Positions 13,261-21,916 are shown, counted from the stretch's first letter. The stretch: DNA of 30,403 nt from an uncultured Oscillospiraceae bacterium (GCA_910579155.1 CAJTTS010000037.1:1-30403); one strand, 5' to 3'. Made by a program: numbers and translations. The notes: a model not told the origin generated them from the letters alone.

Positions 13261-13463
13261 TTTTTGCCGGAAGCTACGCCCGCCCGTCTGCGGGGGCGCG
13301 TGCCTGCCCCTATGCGCTCGGCGGCCCTGCGGTGTCCAGGCCCCGGTCCCTACGGGACCATCCCCCCGCCCCGAAAAAGTTTCAGGGGCGGGCGGGAAGG
13401 ACCGCGGGCCCCCTCGTTTGCGAGAAAATTTCCCCGATCAGCGTTTGGGGCGGAGGTGAGACT
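13261..13463. other. GC-rich structured gap between HNH and terS, candidate cos region
   Basis: The 203 bp hold no convincing gene. GGTCCC-TAC-GGGACC (13345-13359), CCCGCCCC/GGGGCGGG (13365-13392, 12-base loop) and CTCG/CGAG near 13412-13423 are inverted repeats, with ACCGCGGGCCCCC at 13401-13413. In HNH-containing HK97-like phages the cos site usually lies here. A late promoter could also be here, but no sigma-A boxes were seen. Confidence 0.4.
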
Positions 13464-14057
13464 GTGCCGACGGCGGCAAAACCAACGGAAAACATGTCCA
13501 AGCACCTGACCCAGGCGGAGCGGGAGGCACGGGAGGAGGCCGAGGCGGCGGTGCTGCCTGACCGGGGCAGGGAGGCAAAGCTGAAAAAGCCCGCCATCGT
13601 CAGCTCCAACAAACGGGCCAACGCCTACTGGAACCAGATCCTCAAGCAGATGGAAGGGCTGATCCTGCTGGACGACCTGGACTCTACGGTACTGGCGGGG
13701 TACTGCTCCATGCTGGCCAGGCGGGACCAGACCACCCTGCTCATCGGCCAGCTCATGGACCAGCTGGGCGTCCAGGGCGCGGTGGAGAAGGGGGCCAAAC
13801 GGCGCAAAAAGAACTCCGCCCTGTCCGACCAGGAATGGGAGGACTCCGCAAAGGCGAACCCTGCCATGACCCCGGACGAACTGGTGGAGGCGGCGGCCAA
13901 GCTGGACGCCCTCACCGGCAAGCTCCAGGCGCTGGAGCGGAACATCCTCCAGTATGCCGAGAAGCTGGGGCTAACCCCCTCCGGGCGGGTGCGGTTGGCC
14001 CAGAAACGGGCGGCGGCCGTGGGCGAGGTCCAACTGGACGACCTCTTTGGAGACTGA
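13464..14057 (+). CDS. terS: Terminase small subunit, P27 family
   Basis: A 197-residue protein, mainly helical, that should recognise the packaging site and bring in TerL. Features of the P27 family: a Lys/Glu-rich start, then NKRANAYWNQILKQMEGL, DDLDSTVLAGYCSMLARR, and a C-terminal ERNILQYAEKLGLTPSGRVR with the basic segment RLAQKRAAA before the acidic end DDLFGD. The GTG at 13464 is chosen because GGAGGTG stands eight bases upstream and the conserved domain starts soon after. TerL begins one base after its stop codon. Confidence 0.88.
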   Translation: MPTAAKPTENMSKHLTQAEREAREEAEAAVLPDRGREAKLKKPAIVSSNKRANAYWNQILKQMEGLILLDDLDSTVLAGYCSMLARRDQTTLLIGQLMDQLGVQGAVEKGAKRRKKNSALSDQEWEDSAKANPAMTPDELVEAAAKLDALTGKLQALERNILQYAEKLGLTPSGRVRLAQKRAAAVGEVQLDDLFGD

Positions 14058-14058
14058 G

Positions 14059-15864
14059 ATGGCCGAGCGTTGGAAGTCCGGGCTGCACCACCCGGTGAGC
14101 GTCTACGCCAAGCAGGTTACTCAAGGAAAGCTGCGGGACCAGTGCGGTAAGTACGAGATTCTGGCCTGCCAAAGGCACCTGGACGACCTGCGGCGGCAGG
14201 GGACCGATGAATTCCCCTACATCTTCGACACCACCCGGGCAGACCGTATCATCCGCTTTTTCTCCCGCTGCGTGCAGACCCGCGGGGTGGAGGCGGGCCA
14301 GCCCATCCAGCTCCAGCCCTGGCAGGTGTTCGACCTGGGCTGCACCTACGGCTGGGTGGACCGGGACACCGGGGCCCGGCGGTTCTCCAAAACCTACAAC
14401 AAACGGGCCCGGGGTAACTTTAAATCCACGGAGAAGTCGGGCCAGGCGCTGTACCACATGTGTGCCGACGCCATGTATCCGCCCTACCGCCCGGAGCTGG
14501 CGCAATTCGAGATGGAGCCGGAGGTGGAATGCGCCGCCGTGGACCGGGGCCAGGCCATGCGGGTGTTCGGCGACGCGAAAAAAATCGCCAAGGCCAGCCC
14601 GGATATCGCCAAGCGGCTCATCGTCCCCCGCTCCAACCCGATGACCCACCGGAAGCGGGGCGGGTACATGCGGGCCCTGTCCAAGGACACCAAGAACAAG
14701 GACTCCGGCGCACCGTCCTATTTCGTGGTGGACGAGTACCACGCCCACCCCACCTCCATGATCTACGACCTGGGGCTGAACAGCTTCGGCAAGCGGCCCC
14801 AGGCTCTGCTGGATGTGATTACCACCGCCGGGGACGATGCCCAGTCCAAGCCCTGCTATACCGAGGAGAGCTACGCCAAGCATATTCTGGAGGGCGTGGA
14901 GCGGGACGAGAGCTACTTCGTCATGATCCGGGAACTGGACGAGGGGGATAACCCCCACGACGAGGGGGCGTGGCTCAAGGCCAATCCCTGCCTGCGCGAT
15001 CCCAACGACTACAGCCGGTATCTGCTCAAGGAGATCCGGGACGAGCACCGGGCGGCCTACGGTTCCCGGGCCCCCCACAAAATCCGGGCGTTTCTCACCC
15101 GGCGGCTGTGCCTGTGGCAGGTCGGCAGTGTCAACCGATACCTGGACGAGCACTGCATGGCGCTGGCCAAGGCCGCCCAGGTGAGCCGGGAGGAGTTTGC
15201 CACCCTGACGGACGGGCTCCACTGCCACTGCGGGTTTGATTTGGGCAAACGCATCGACCTGTCCGGCGTGGGGGCGGTGTTCCCCCTGCCGGATGGACGC
15301 TATGGAATCAAAGCCCACGGCTTCATGCCGGAGGGCGGGGCCCAGCGCCACGAGCACACCGACCGGGTGCCCTACACCGCCTGGGCGGAGGGCGGGTGCT
15401 GCACCCTGACCCCCGGCGACGTGACGGATAACGGCTACGTGGACAACTGGATCTGCACCGGCGAGCGGGAGCACGGCTGGAAGGTGGACGAGGTGGACTA
15501 TGACGGCCACAACGCCACCGATCTGGCCATCAAGATGAATCAGGATCGCAACAACGAGGATTTCTGCGTGGAGGTGCCCCAGACCTGCGCCGGGCAGAAT
15601 CTGGCGGTGAAGGGCTTCCGGGAGCTGCTGCTCCAGGGGAAGATCGTGCTGGAGGAGTCGCCGCTGCTGATATGGTGCCTGGCCAACGCCATTGAAATCC
15701 AGAACAATTATGGCGACATCAAGCTGTCCAAGAAGCACAAGGACGACACCGAGCGCATCGACGTGGTGGCGGCAGTAATGAACGCCCTGGCCCGGGTGCT
15801 GGTGAAGCGGTCCCCGGACAGCGATATCAACGAGCACGTACTCTCTGAGGATTGGGGGATTTGA
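14059..15864 (+). CDS. terL: Terminase large subunit
   Basis: A 601-residue packaging motor. The ATPase part has a deviant Walker A, RARGNFKST (116-124, Phe where Gly is usual), and Walker B YFVVDEYH (221-228). The C-terminal nuclease shows acidic residues in GFDLGKRIDLSG (392-403), DEVDYDGHNATD (477-488) and RIDVVAAVMNAL (566-577). It would translocate DNA into the prohead and cut it, working with TerS and probably the HNH protein. ATG at 14059 has TTGGAG six bases upstream. The length is normal for HK97-type TerL. Confidence 0.95.
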   Translation: MAERWKSGLHHPVSVYAKQVTQGKLRDQCGKYEILACQRHLDDLRRQGTDEFPYIFDTTRADRIIRFFSRCVQTRGVEAGQPIQLQPWQVFDLGCTYGWVDRDTGARRFSKTYNKRARGNFKSTEKSGQALYHMCADAMYPPYRPELAQFEMEPEVECAAVDRGQAMRVFGDAKKIAKASPDIAKRLIVPRSNPMTHRKRGGYMRALSKDTKNKDSGAPSYFVVDEYHAHPTSMIYDLGLNSFGKRPQALLDVITTAGDDAQSKPCYTEESYAKHILEGVERDESYFVMIRELDEGDNPHDEGAWLKANPCLRDPNDYSRYLLKEIRDEHRAAYGSRAPHKIRAFLTRRLCLWQVGSVNRYLDEHCMALAKAAQVSREEFATLTDGLHCHCGFDLGKRIDLSGVGAVFPLPDGRYGIKAHGFMPEGGAQRHEHTDRVPYTAWAEGGCCTLTPGDVTDNGYVDNWICTGEREHGWKVDEVDYDGHNATDLAIKMNQDRNNEDFCVEVPQTCAGQNLAVKGFRELLLQGKIVLEESPLLIWCLANAIEIQNNYGDIKLSKKHKDDTERIDVVAAVMNALARVLVKRSPDSDINEHVLSEDWGI

Positions 15865-15865
15865 T

Positions 15866-16117
15866 ATGGACGAGCCGAGAACCAACGACATGGAGCGGGT
15901 GCGCCCGGTGGAATGGCTAAAGGAGGCGCTGCGCCGCCTGCTGCCCTGGCTGGGGCTATACCTGGACGATCTGCTCTTTGTGTCCGCGGGGGTGTGCTTC
16001 ACCGCCTCCGCCGCCACCGCCTTCGGGCTGAGCGCGGCCCTGGCCGTGGCGGGGGCCTGCCTGCTGGGCTATGGCGTCGTGGTGGCCCGGGCCGGGAGAG
16101 GGGGCAGGGATAGATGA
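15866..16117 (+). CDS. Small membrane protein between terL and portal (83 aa)
   Basis: A charged N-terminus (MDEPRTNDMERVRPVEWLKE) is followed by an amphipathic helix and two hydrophobic segments (LYLDDLLFVSAGVCFTASAA and LSAALAVAGACLLGYGVVVA), then a basic tail (RAGRGGRDR). It starts one base after terL and overlaps the portal gene by four bases. Small two-helix proteins at this spot occur in other Clostridia prophages; no function is known to me. It does not look like a lysis holin from its position, though that cannot be excluded. Confidence 0.75.
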   Translation: MDEPRTNDMERVRPVEWLKEALRRLLPWLGLYLDDLLFVSAGVCFTASAATAFGLSAALAVAGACLLGYGVVVARAGRGGRDR

Positions 16118-17340
16118 TTGCTTCCAAGGCCCTGGCCCGCCGGCCCCGGAACGGCGTGGAGGTGCGGGAGCTGGACTGGGAGCAGGTGCAGGGCTGGTTT
16201 CAGCGGACCTTTTTCGCCGGGGAGGACCTGCCCTCCAACCAGCGCACGGCGGAGCAGGAGTCCCCCATCGCCGCCGCCCACCGCATCCTCACCAACGCCA
16301 TGAGCGTTATGCCTATGGCCATCTACCAGCGGCGGGACGGCGGGCGCTACCCCATGGCCGTGCCGGAGCTGGACTATCTGCTGAAGGTGCGGCCCAACGC
16401 CCGGATGGGGCCGGCCCTGTGCCGGAAGGTTCTTATGAGCCAGGCGTTCTGGCACGGGGAGGGCTATCTGGGCATTTTCCGGGACCGCCGGGGGCGGATC
16501 ACCGACCTGATTCCCCTGCCCACTGAGGGCCGGACCATCCGAAAGGACCCGGATTCCGGGCAGCTCTGGTATGACTTTACGGTGGACGGCCTGACGCGCA
16601 CCTTCGCCCCCTCGGAGCTGGTGACGGTGTTTTTTGACACCTACGACGGGCTATACGGCAAAGGGGTGTTGGCCCTGGCCCGCTCCGCCATCGCCGCCGA
16701 CGCCGGGGCCCAGCGGTATGCCAGGAAATTCTACCAGAATGGAGCCCGGATGAGCGGCATTGTGTCCGTGAACACCGACCTGGGACAGGCGGGGCGGGAC
16801 AAAATCAAGGAGTCCTTCCAGCGGTACGCCTCGGACTCCATGTTCAAGGTGGCGGTGCTGGACCGGGGCATGACCTATACCCCCATCGGCCTGAACCAGA
16901 AGGACGCCCAGTTTATTGAGAGCCGGAGCTTTACGGTGGAGGAGGTCAGCCGCTTCACCGGGATTCCCCAGTATATGCTCCAGAGCGGAAAGCAGGCCTA
17001 CAACTCCAATGAACAGCAACAATTGGACTTCGTGATCTCCACGCTCCAGCCCCATGTGACCCAGTGGGAGGAGGAGTTTCAGTACAAGTTACTCTCCGGC
17101 CAGCAACTCAAGGACGGGCTGTACATGCGTATGAACGTGGCGGCCCGCCTCCGGGGGGACAACGAGAGCCGGAGCCGGTTTTATGAGAAGATGATCGCCT
17201 CCGGCGTATACTGCCCGGACGACTGCCGGGCGCTGGAGGAGAAGAACCCGTTGCCCAACGGGGCGGGGCAGCGGTTTTTCATGACCAAAAATCTGGACAC
17301 CGTGGAGCACATCATTTCAGGGGAGGGAGAAACGATTTGA
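16114..17340 (+). CDS. Portal protein, HK97 family
   Basis: A 408-residue portal subunit; twelve copies form the DNA entry ring at one head vertex. Family features: AAHRILTNAMSVMPMAIYQR near residue 60, the ELDYLLKVRPNARM and FWHGEGYLGI segments, then SRSFTVEEVSRFTGIPQYML and the SNEQQQLDFVISTLQPHVTQ helix typical of HK97-type portals. The length is normal. It overlaps the membrane protein gene (ATGA) and the protease gene by four bases each. Confidence 0.93.
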   Translation: MIASKALARRPRNGVEVRELDWEQVQGWFQRTFFAGEDLPSNQRTAEQESPIAAAHRILTNAMSVMPMAIYQRRDGGRYPMAVPELDYLLKVRPNARMGPALCRKVLMSQAFWHGEGYLGIFRDRRGRITDLIPLPTEGRTIRKDPDSGQLWYDFTVDGLTRTFAPSELVTVFFDTYDGLYGKGVLALARSAIAADAGAQRYARKFYQNGARMSGIVSVNTDLGQAGRDKIKESFQRYASDSMFKVAVLDRGMTYTPIGLNQKDAQFIESRSFTVEEVSRFTGIPQYMLQSGKQAYNSNEQQQLDFVISTLQPHVTQWEEEFQYKLLSGQQLKDGLYMRMNVAARLRGDNESRSRFYEKMIASGVYCPDDCRALEEKNPLPNGAGQRFFMTKNLDTVEHIISGEGETI

Positions 17341-18083
17341 GGACGCAGTTAAACGGCTACATTGTGGCGGACGAGGACGCCTGGGTCTACCGGTTTTTTG
17401 GGTATCGTGTCAGCAGCCCGCAGGACATCCGGAAGGCATTGGCGGAAAACCCGCCCGGCGAGACGCTGACGCTGGAGATCAACAGCCCCGGCGGGAGTAT
17501 GTTCGCGGGCTTTGAGATGTACTCGGTGCTGCGGGGGGCCGGGTGCGACACCGAGGCGGAGGTCCAGAGCCTGGCGGCGTCGGCGGCCAGCACCGCCATG
17601 CTGGGCTGTAAACGGGTAAAGGCCACGCCGGTGGCCCAGGTGATGGTCCATAACCCCGCCGTCAACGCCGACGGCAACCAGTACGACCACCGCAAGACGG
17701 CGGAGGACCTGGGGAAATTCGCCCAATCCATCCTCAACGCCTACGAGTTAAAATGCCGGGGAAAAAGGACTCGTACGGAGCTGGAGGCCATGATGGACGC
17801 GGAGACATGGCTTCCCGTCCAGGAGGCGGTGGAGGCCGGGCTGGTGGATGAGATCATCGGCGGGGGGTCGCTGCTGCCCGCCCAGGTGGTGAACTGCGTG
17901 GGCGGCGGTCTGCGGGCCCTGTGCGGGGCGGGGGGCCTGCCCTCCGCAGCGGAGCTGAGGACCAAAAAGGCGGCGCTGGACGCCCAGGCAGAGCAGTCCG
18001 GCGGCACCCCGGCGGAGGAGCCGGAGCGGAGAGGCGAACGGGAGCGGCTGGCCGTCTCCTTGGCCGTGAAAAAATACTATTAG
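17337..18083 (+). CDS. ClpP-like head maturation protease
   Basis: A 248-residue S14-type serine protease. TLTLEINSPGGSMFAGFEMY is the ClpP-like oxyanion strand region, Ser82 in SLAASAAST is the likely nucleophile, and His105 in VMVHNPAV the base. From about residue 170 on, a linker and charged tail follow, which may act in scaffolding. It should cleave the N-terminal delta domain of the capsid protein during head maturation. The TTG start overlaps the portal stop codon by four bases. Phages of this type use either U35-type or ClpP-type proteases; this is the latter. Confidence 0.92.
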   Translation: MRTQLNGYIVADEDAWVYRFFGYRVSSPQDIRKALAENPPGETLTLEINSPGGSMFAGFEMYSVLRGAGCDTEAEVQSLAASAASTAMLGCKRVKATPVAQVMVHNPAVNADGNQYDHRKTAEDLGKFAQSILNAYELKCRGKRTRTELEAMMDAETWLPVQEAVEAGLVDEIIGGGSLLPAQVVNCVGGGLRALCGAGGLPSAAELRTKKAALDAQAEQSGGTPAEEPERRGERERLAVSLAVKKYY

Positions 18084-18095
18084 GAGGATGACAAA

Positions 18096-19394
18096 ATGGA
18101 TTTCGCAAAGGTTCTGAACGACCTGCGCCGGGAAAAGGCGGACAAGCTGGCCCAGGCGGAACAGCTGCTGGCCGAGAACAAGGTGGAGGAAGCGGCGGCG
18201 CTGGACGGGGAGCTGGACGCCCTGTGCCGGAAGATCTCCGCCACGGAAAATCTGATGCGCCGCAGCCAGGAGGACGCCCAGCCCCTGCCCGACGGCGACG
18301 GCGCGCCCCAGGACAAGGGCGGGGAGGCCCGTCCCTTCCGCAGTCTGGGGGAGCAGCTCCAGGCGGTGGTGAACGCGGCCAAGACCCATGTGGTGGACAA
18401 GCGCCTGCTCCAGGTGAACGATGCGGTGAAGGGCTCCAACGAGGGCGCCGGCGCAGACGGCGGCTTCGCCGTCCAGGAGGATTTCGCCGGGCAGATTCTG
18501 GAGACGGCGGTATCCACCGGCGATATCCTCTCCCGGGTAGACAGCTACACCGTGGGGGCCAATTCCAACGCCGCCCGCTGGCTGATGGTGGATGAGACCG
18601 ACGTGTCCGCCAGCGTGTTCGGCGGGGTGCAGATGTACTGGGCGGCGGAGGGGGCCGCCGTCGCCGCCAGCCGCCCCAAGTTCAAGGAGCTGAAGCTGGA
18701 CCTGGAGAAGATGATGGGCTTTGCCTACGCCACTGACGAGCTGCTCCAGGACGCGGCCTTCATGACCGGGTTCTTTGGGTCCGCCTTCACCGTGGCCGCC
18801 AACCGGCTGCTGGAGGACGCCATCATCTCCGGCGACGGCAGCGGAAAGCCCGCGGGCATTTTGAACAGCGGGGCCCTCATCGCGGTGGACGCGGAGGCCA
18901 GCCAGGCGGCGGGGACGCTGAACGCCCAGAACATCCTGAAAATGTGGAGCCGGGCGTTGACCTCCGGGCGGAGGAACATGGTGTGGATGATGCACCCCGA
19001 CCTGGAGGACCAGCTTCCCCAGCTCATGCTGGGGGATAAGCTGATCTGGATGCCGGAGGGCGGCATTTCCGGGGCCCAGTACCAGACCATCCTGGGCCGG
19101 CCGGTGCTCTTTAACGACAACTGCCAGGCCATGGGGACCAAGGGCGACGTGCTGCTGGCCGATTTGAAGCAGTACATGCTGCTGAAAAAGGGTACCGCCA
19201 AGCAGGATTGGTCCATGCACGTGGAGTTCCTGACGGACCAGATGTGCTTCCGCATGGTGCTGCGCTGCAACGGCACCCCCAAGGTCACCGCGCCCATCAC
19301 GCTGAAGAACAGCACCCGTACCCGGAGCCCCTTCGTCACGCTGGCGGCGCGACCCACCTCCGGCGTCTCAGGCGCCCAGGAGCCTCAGGGCTGA
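18096..19394 (+). CDS. Major capsid protein, HK97 family
   Basis: A 432-residue protein with an N-terminal coiled-coil delta (scaffold) domain, residues about 1-100 (RREKADKLAQAEQLLAENKV and following), then the HK97-fold shell domain: GGFAVQEDFAGQILETA, FAYATDELLQDAAF, GDGSGKPAGILNSG (the usual loop), MVWMMHPDLEDQLPQL and the GRPVLFNDNC segment. The protease encoded just upstream would remove the delta domain, probably between about 95 and 125. AGGAGG lies nine bases before the ATG. The C-terminal Ser/Thr-rich tail is short. Confidence 0.95.
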   Translation: MDFAKVLNDLRREKADKLAQAEQLLAENKVEEAAALDGELDALCRKISATENLMRRSQEDAQPLPDGDGAPQDKGGEARPFRSLGEQLQAVVNAAKTHVVDKRLLQVNDAVKGSNEGAGADGGFAVQEDFAGQILETAVSTGDILSRVDSYTVGANSNAARWLMVDETDVSASVFGGVQMYWAAEGAAVAASRPKFKELKLDLEKMMGFAYATDELLQDAAFMTGFFGSAFTVAANRLLEDAIISGDGSGKPAGILNSGALIAVDAEASQAAGTLNAQNILKMWSRALTSGRRNMVWMMHPDLEDQLPQLMLGDKLIWMPEGGISGAQYQTILGRPVLFNDNCQAMGTKGDVLLADLKQYMLLKKGTAKQDWSMHVEFLTDQMCFRMVLRCNGTPKVTAPITLKNSTRTRSPFVTLAARPTSGVSGAQEPQG

Positions 19395-19408
19395 GGAGGG
19401 TGACGGTT

Positions 19409-19828
19409 ATGGCAAAGGGGAAAAAGACCTCTGTGCCCCCTGAGAGCGCCCAGGATGCACGGGATGAGCTGGAGATGGGCACAGATATCACCGGGACCTG
19501 GGAGACTGCTGAGGGGGCCACAAACGGTCAGATCATCAGCCAAGCGGATGAGAGAGAGTCGGCGGGCTCTCACGATGAGGCGGAGCTGTTTGAGGGGATG
19601 CTGACGGAGTACGCCGTGACGGCGGAGGGCGGGCTGAGGCTGCGGGAGCGGCCCTCCCCGGACGCGCCGATCATCGCGGTCCTGCCCTGGGGCGCGGGAG
19701 TGTTTGCCGACGAGCCTCCTCTCGGCGGGTGGGTCTGCGTGACCACGGGCCTGCTGTCCGGTTACATGATGGCCGAGCACCTGGCTCCGCTGTCTGCCGA
19801 GATGAAAACGGCTATTGTCCATGAGTGA
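19409..19828 (+). CDS. SH3-domain protein in the head operon
   Basis: A 139-residue protein with a charged, disordered first half (MAKGKKTSVPPESAQDARDE and acidic runs) and a bacterial SH3 domain at about 66-132: LTEYAVTAEGGLRLRERPSP, IIAVLPWGAGVFAD, WVCVTTGLLSGYMMAEHLAP. SH3b domains usually bind peptidoglycan or wall peptides; in this place, between capsid and connector, a head-decoration role is conceivable. GGAGG stands ten bases before the ATG. The gene overlaps the connector gene by eight bases. Confidence 0.85.
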   Translation: MAKGKKTSVPPESAQDARDELEMGTDITGTWETAEGATNGQIISQADERESAGSHDEAELFEGMLTEYAVTAEGGLRLRERPSPDAPIIAVLPWGAGVFADEPPLGGWVCVTTGLLSGYMMAEHLAPLSAEMKTAIVHE

Positions 19829-20132
19829 GGAGCGCATGGCCTCCCTGCTGGCCTACTGCAAGCTCACCGAGCTGGCGGATGATCCAGAGGTGCAGGCGCT
19901 GATTCCTGGGATGTACGCAGCGGCGGTAGGCTACCTGGAGGACGCTGGGGTGTCCCCGCCGGAGGAAGGCACCCCCAGGGCGGCTCGGTATGACCTGGCG
20001 GTGAACTACTTGGTACTGGACGCTTGGGATCATCGGGATATGGTCGTCCCCGCCGCGCAGACGGATAATCCCGCTTTTCAGCGGCTGGTGAACCAGCTTA
20101 AGCGGACAGAGGGGGTCGTGCCCATTGGCTAA
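19821..20132 (+). CDS. Head-tail connector protein (gp6-like)
   Basis: A 103-residue helical protein with the pattern of gp6/gp15-type adaptors: MASLLAYCKLTELADDPEVQ, IPGMYAAAVGYLEDAGV, ARYDLAVNYLVLDAWDHRD, then the NPAFQRLVNQLKR end. It would form the first ring below the portal. ATG at 19821 is chosen; an in-frame TTG two codons upstream and an ATG at 19836 are possible. It overlaps both neighbours, as is usual in this operon. Confidence 0.85.
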   Translation: MSEERMASLLAYCKLTELADDPEVQALIPGMYAAAVGYLEDAGVSPPEEGTPRAARYDLAVNYLVLDAWDHRDMVVPAAQTDNPAFQRLVNQLKRTEGVVPIG

Positions 20133-20496
20133 ACAGGCGAGCGCCGGGGAACTGCGCACCCGGCTGTATATCCGGAAAAAGGTAAAGGAAACGGACTGCG
20201 ACGGCGTTCCCCACGAGAGGGAGGAGAGCATTTTCCCTCTCGGCCCGGATGAGGTGGAGCGGGTGTGGCACTGCAAATGGGTCAACGCCTACGGCGGCGA
20301 GGTTTTCGCCGCCATGCAGGCCCAGGTGGAGGAGCCCGCCACCCTGACCATGCGGTACTCCCCGCTGATCCGGCCGGACCATCTGATCTATCGGGTGGGC
20401 GATCCGGCCCCCTACGAGATCATCAGCGTCAACGACGTGGAGCGGCGGCATACTTGGCTGGAGATCAAAGTGCAGCGGAGGAGGGCGGCTCGATGA
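20125..20496 (+). CDS. Head closure / head-tail joining protein (SPP1 gp16-like)
   Basis: A 123-residue beta-rich protein. The pattern LRTRLYIRKKVKETDCDGVP, then VERVWHCKWVNAYGGEVFA, LTMRYSPLIRPDHLIYRVGD and YEIISVNDVERRHTWLEIKV matches the phage head-tail joining family, whose stopper ring closes the filled head. TTG start, overlapping the connector stop codon by eight bases. Length and position fit. Confidence 0.88.
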   Translation: MAKQASAGELRTRLYIRKKVKETDCDGVPHEREESIFPLGPDEVERVWHCKWVNAYGGEVFAAMQAQVEEPATLTMRYSPLIRPDHLIYRVGDPAPYEIISVNDVERRHTWLEIKVQRRRAAR

Positions 20497-20879
20497 GCGT
20501 GGAGGCGAGGGTCAAGGCGGCGCTGGACGTATTCGGCGACCCGGTGGAGAAATCGGTGCTCTATGCCGCCAGCGGAGAGCACCCCGCCCGGTACTATACC
20601 TTTTCCTGCGAGTCCGTGGGCGACGACTTCGGCGACGACGAGCCCGGGTGCGAACGCTGGCTGGTGTTCGTCCATCTCTTTGCTCCCCTGGCCGAGAACT
20701 GCGTCCAGCGGGTCAAAGAGACCAAGCAGGCGCTGTTTGGTGCAGGCTTTACCTGGCCTAAGTGCACCGATGCCACCGACCAGGACGGCCAGCACCTGGT
20801 GTTTGGGTGCGAGACCGTTGATCTTGAGGAGGATGATAATGGCAAAGATGACCGTGAACGGCCTGGACGGTCTGATTGA
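20493..20879 (+). CDS. Probable tail terminator / tail completion protein
   Basis: A 128-residue protein beginning MSVEARVKAALDVFGDPVEK, with beta strands ARYYTFSCESVGDD, CERWLVFVHLFAPLAEN, a helix CVQRVKETKQALFGAGFTWP and HLVFGCETVDLEEDD. This ordering of strands and helix is like tail-terminator proteins (DUF3168-type). It starts within the previous stop (ATGA) and overlaps the next gene by 41 bp, an unusually long overlap. Assignment rests on fold-like pattern and position. Confidence 0.6.
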   Translation: MSVEARVKAALDVFGDPVEKSVLYAASGEHPARYYTFSCESVGDDFGDDEPGCERWLVFVHLFAPLAENCVQRVKETKQALFGAGFTWPKCTDATDQDGQHLVFGCETVDLEEDDNGKDDRERPGRSD

Positions 20880-21273
20880 CGATTTGGCGGAGCTGACCCG
20901 CCTCCCGGACGCAGTGGTGGATGATGTGCTCAACGCAGAAGCGGACGTCATCGTCGAGGCCCAGCGCTCGGAGATATCGGCTCGCTGGAAGGGGCCCTAT
21001 TCTCTGGGAATTTCCGCCCAGTCCGTCAAGAAGGGGAAGGTCAAAAAGAACCGGAACGGGCGTTCCGTCTCTGTCTACCCCCAGGGCAGCCGGAGGCGGA
21101 ACGGGAAAAGTACCCGAAACGCGGAAATCGCGTTTATCAACGAGTACGGGGCCCCCAAACGGCATATTGCCGCACGTCCTGCCATCAATACCGCAAACCA
21201 AAAGAAGGAGCAAGCGGCGGTGGAGGCCGGAGAAAAGGTCTACCACGCCTATCTGGACAGCAAAAACTTATAA
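20839..21273 (+). CDS. HK97 gp10-like tail/neck protein
   Basis: A 144-residue protein with the gp10 family layout: MAKMTVNGLDGLIDDLAELT, ADVIVEAQRSEISARW, a basic centre (SVKKGKVKKNRNGRSVSVYP) and the family hallmark AFINEYGAPKRHIAARPAI, followed by a helix. GAGGAGG lies seven bases before the ATG, supporting this start despite the 41-bp overlap with the upstream gene. It is normally part of the head-tail joint or tail assembly. Confidence 0.88.
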   Translation: MAKMTVNGLDGLIDDLAELTRLPDAVVDDVLNAEADVIVEAQRSEISARWKGPYSLGISAQSVKKGKVKKNRNGRSVSVYPQGSRRRNGKSTRNAEIAFINEYGAPKRHIAARPAINTANQKKEQAAVEAGEKVYHAYLDSKNL

Positions 21274-21292
21274 CTGCAAGGAGGGAGTTACA

Positions 21293-21916
21293 ATGGCAAG
21301 TTTTGGTGCGAAATATCCTTACTTCAACCCGGTGAAACGGGAACCAAAAGGGGAGATGCCAGTTTATAAGGACGTGGAACCGTCCCTCATCGGCCGCCTG
21401 GTCAAAGCGGATTTGACGGTGAACTTGGCTTCAGGAAAGCTCTTTTGCGACGACACCCTCGGCGAGAGTGTCGAGGAGTTCTCTTCCGGCTCTATTGCCA
21501 TGGAGACCGACGACATGGAGGACAATACCGCCGCCCAGGTGTACGGCTGCGTGGTTGTGGACGGAGAGGTCCGCTACAATGTGGGGGACGATCCTCCCCA
21601 GGGCGGTTTGGCCTATTTCAAAAAGCTCATGCGGCGGAGGAAAGTCTTGTACAAGGGCTATTTTTATCCCCTTGTGAAGGCATCTCTGGGCAACGATACC
21701 GCCCAGACCAAGGGCGACAGCATCACCTTCGGCACCAACTCCACCACCTTCACCGTGTTCGCCGCCGAGTCCGGCGACTGGCGGATCACGGAGACGTGCA
21801 CGACTGAGGCGGAGGTCATTGCCTGGATCAAGGAGAAACTCAAGGGCGAGGGTCCCGATGAGACGGAGAAGCCCGCCCCTGACGCTAATGGCGGGGGTGG
21901 CGAGGAAACGGCATGA
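21293..21916 (+). CDS. Major tail protein (tail tube)
   Basis: A 207-residue protein that should stack in hexameric rings as the tail tube. Features: MASFGAKYPYFNPVKREPKG, GRLVKADLTVNLASGKLFCD, SGSIAMETDDMEDNTAAQVY, AYFKKLMRRRKVLYKGYFYP, GDSITFGTNSTTFTVFAAES, typical of phi13-type major tail proteins. The acidic, Gly-rich end (APDANGGGGEETA) is a flexible tail. AAGGAGG precedes the ATG by seven bases. Confidence 0.88.
   Translation: MASFGAKYPYFNPVKREPKGEMPVYKDVEPSLIGRLVKADLTVNLASGKLFCDDTLGESVEEFSSGSIAMETDDMEDNTAAQVYGCVVVDGEVRYNVGDDPPQGGLAYFKKLMRRRKVLYKGYFYPLVKASLGNDTAQTKGDSITFGTNSTTFTVFAAESGDWRITETCTTEAEVIAWIKEKLKGEGPDETEKPAPDANGGGGEETA

Noticed and set aside
14059..15864. terL as a pseudogene because of its odd Walker A
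   Set aside because: Full length, intact Walker B and nuclease acids, and Lys-Ser/Thr kept.
13912..16017. 701-codon minus-strand frame opposite terL
   Set aside because: Shadow of terL: low-complexity product, no ribosome site in operon context, wrong strand for the late block.
17748..19220. 490-codon minus-strand frame opposite protease and capsid genes
   Set aside because: Shadow of the capsid frame for the same reason; no recognisable domain.
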